Source: Sphingorhabdus pulchriflava
GTDB taxonomy: Bacteria > Pseudomonadota > Alphaproteobacteria > Sphingomonadales > Sphingomonadaceae
Direction: 5' to 3'
Assembly: GCF_003367235.1 (NCBI RefSeq)
Contig: NZ_QRGP01000001.1
Span: forward strand, 1,674,001 to 1,738,000
Length of the DNA: 64,000 bases
The position numbers and the translations under genes were made by a program. Below, in pieces: positions 62,628 to 64,000 of this stretch (positions within the stretch are counted from its first letter, which is position 1; every line of letters begins with the position of its first letter). The notes beneath the pieces are model-generated. The model had not been told where the DNA came from, made no database searches, and was given only the letters and a program-made list of their open reading frames with translations.

Positions 62628-64000
62628 AGCTTAGTTCCCATCTGCTTGGCATAAAGCTGCGCATAACGGCCACCGGCCTTGATAAGCTCTTCATGGCTCC
62701 CCATCTCAGTCACCTCTCCGCCTTCAACCGTAATGATGCGGTTACATTGGCGGACTGCGGACAAACGGTGCGCGATGATTATGACTGTGCGGCCCTGCGC
62801 AATGCTCGCAAGGTTGTTCTGGATGATTTCCTCGCTCTCGGCATCGAGCGCACTGGTGGCTTCATCAAGGATCAGGATGCGCGGATCGTTGATGAGTGCG
62901 CGGGCAATCGCCATGCGTTGGCGCTGTCCGCCCGAAAGATTGCCTCCGCGCTCGTCAATCACCGTGTCATAGCCATGCGTCAGCTGCAGGATGAACTCAT
63001 GCGCGCCTGCCAATTGCGCAGCCGCGATCACCGCTTCCATCGGTCGTGTTGGATCGCCGAGCGCGATATTCTCGCGCACCGTGCGGTTGAACAATATATT
63101 TTCCTGCAAGACCACGCCGATCTGTCTACGCAGCCAAGCCGGATCAACGAGCGACAGGTCGACACCATCAACCAGCACACGGCCCTGCTCGGGAACATAG
63201 AGCCGCTGGACCAGTTTGGTCAGTGTGGATTTGCCTGAACCCGATGGCCCGACAATGCCGAGCATCTCGCCGCCTTCGATCTGCAGGGATATTCCGCGCA
63301 GTGCCTCGGGGGCATCGGGGCGATAGCGAAAGCGGACCTTGTCAAACTCCACCGCGCCTGCAATCGGCGGCAGGCTTGCACGACTTGGATTGTATTCAGG
63401 CTCGGCAGGCGCGTTAAGTACGTCGCCCAAACGGTCCACTGATATCCGCACCTGCTGAAAATCCTGCCACAGTTGCGACAGGCGCAGGATCGGTGCCGAC
63501 ACGCGGCCCGCGAGCATGTTGAAGGCAACTAGGCTGCCCACGCTGAGGTCACCTGCAATCACCGATTTTGCACCAAAGTAGAGGATGGCAACCGTGGTCA
63601 GCTTTGAGACCAGCTGGATGAGATGGCTGCCGGTATTGGCAAGCTTGGCTACATCGAAGCCGATATTGGTATAGCCGGAAAACAGCTTCTCCCACCGGTC
63701 GCGCATCTGTGGCTCGACCGCCATCGCTTTCAAGGTGCCGATTCCGGTGACGCTTTCAACCAGGAAGGACTGGTTCTCCGCCCCCCGGCGGAACTTCTCT
63801 TCGAGCATGTCGCGCAAGGGCGGTGAGATGAACAGCGAGATTGCCACATAAAGCGGGATCGAGAGCAGCACGACCAGCGTCAACAACGGCGAATACATGA
63901 ACATTACCGCAAAGAACACGATGGTGAAAAACAGATCGATCACGACAGTCACCGCATTGGAAGTCAGGAACTCTCGTATTCTCTCCAGCTCACGCACCCT
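62624..64000 (-). CDS. Type I secretion ABC transporter, HlyB-like (partial, N-terminus outside window)
   Basis: About 459 residues of the C-terminal part. The membrane domain starts within the last helices (VIDLFFTIVFFAVMFMYSPLL) and the ATPase has Walker A GPSGSGKST, Q-loop QENILFNRT, signature LSGGQRQRMAIARAL and Walker B ILILDEATSALD. It is the HlyB subfamily that exports RTX proteins. The frame is open at the right edge, so the N-terminal peptidase-like domain, if present, is not visible. It lies directly upstream of the adaptor gene. Confidence 0.93.
   Translation of the reverse strand, partial: RVRELERIREFLTSNAVTVVIDLFFTIVFFAVMFMYSPLLTLVVLLSIPLYVAISLFISPPLRDMLEEKFRRGAENQSFLVESVTGIGTLKAMAVEPQMRDRWEKLFSGYTNIGFDVAKLANTGSHLIQLVSKLTTVAILYFGAKSVIAGDLSVGSLVAFNMLAGRVSAPILRLSQLWQDFQQVRISVDRLGDVLNAPAEPEYNPSRASLPPIAGAVEFDKVRFRYRPDAPEALRGISLQIEGGEMLGIVGPSGSGKSTLTKLVQRLYVPEQGRVLVDGVDLSLVDPAWLRRQIGVVLQENILFNRTVRENIALGDPTRPMEAVIAAAQLAGAHEFILQLTHGYDTVIDERGGNLSGGQRQRMAIARALINDPRILILDEATSALDAESEEIIQNNLASIAQGRTVIIIAHRLSAVRQCNRIITVEGGEVTEMGSHEELIKAGGRYAQLYAKQMGTKL

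Overview
The window looks like chromosomal DNA of an alphaproteobacterium, most likely of the order Sphingomonadales. This is inferred from family content: a TorF-type porin, HrpB, an NDUFS4-like complex I accessory subunit, CcmAB, a DUF6456 protein, and a GC-rich coding style with typical Shine-Dalgarno sites. No rRNA or marker gene fixes the genus.

Positions 1-10.8 kb carry amine and amino-acid catabolism. A minus-strand operon (5669 down past position 1) encodes two gamma-glutamylputrescine-synthetase-like glutamine synthetases, a cupin, a PuuB-like FAD oxidase and a class III aminotransferase, preceded by a TorF porin. To its right lie an omega-amino acid:pyruvate aminotransferase and an alanine dehydrogenase with a divergent Lrp/AsnC regulator. 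A plausible scheme is amine gamma-glutamylation and oxidation, amino transfer to pyruvate, and alanine dehydrogenase regenerating pyruvate.

Positions 10.8-41.0 kb are ordinary core genome: two serine hydrolases, tRNA-Tyr, an RlmB/TrmH methyltransferase, a lipoprotein, an AlkA-like glycosylase, three oxidoreductase or pterin genes, CcmAB, a cyclopropane-fatty-acid-synthase-like enzyme, MscL, a LemA/TPM/TPM/NUDIX operon, HrpB, polyprenyl diphosphate synthase, chorismate mutase, an OmpR-type two-component system with a PepSY protein, SIMPL, D-amino acid transaminase, ABC-F, a GT4 glycosyltransferase, YajC-SecD-SecF and tRNA-Pro.

Positions 41.0-46.9 kb form a visibly AT-richer accessory region placed directly after tRNA-Pro(GGG). 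It holds an AlpA-like excisionase, a 3' tRNA fragment flanked by an att-like imperfect direct repeat, an HUH-type replication-initiator-like protein, a short gene interrupted by one in-frame TGA, a catalytic-domain-only tyrosine recombinase, a papain-fold cysteine-protease-like protein, a DUF3768 protein, a small XRE regulator with a palindromic operator candidate, an LprI-like protein and two membrane-associated unknowns. This is the best candidate in the window for an undescribed system: a small integrative element whose cargo or mobility module includes the protease-like protein and DUF3768.

Positions 47.1-64.0 kb are a type I secretion locus. A 4340-residue RTX protein with an N-terminal lipase-like domain is translationally coupled to an upstream lipoprotein. 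HlyD-type adaptor and HlyB-type ABC transporter genes lie further upstream on the same strand, the transporter running off the right edge.
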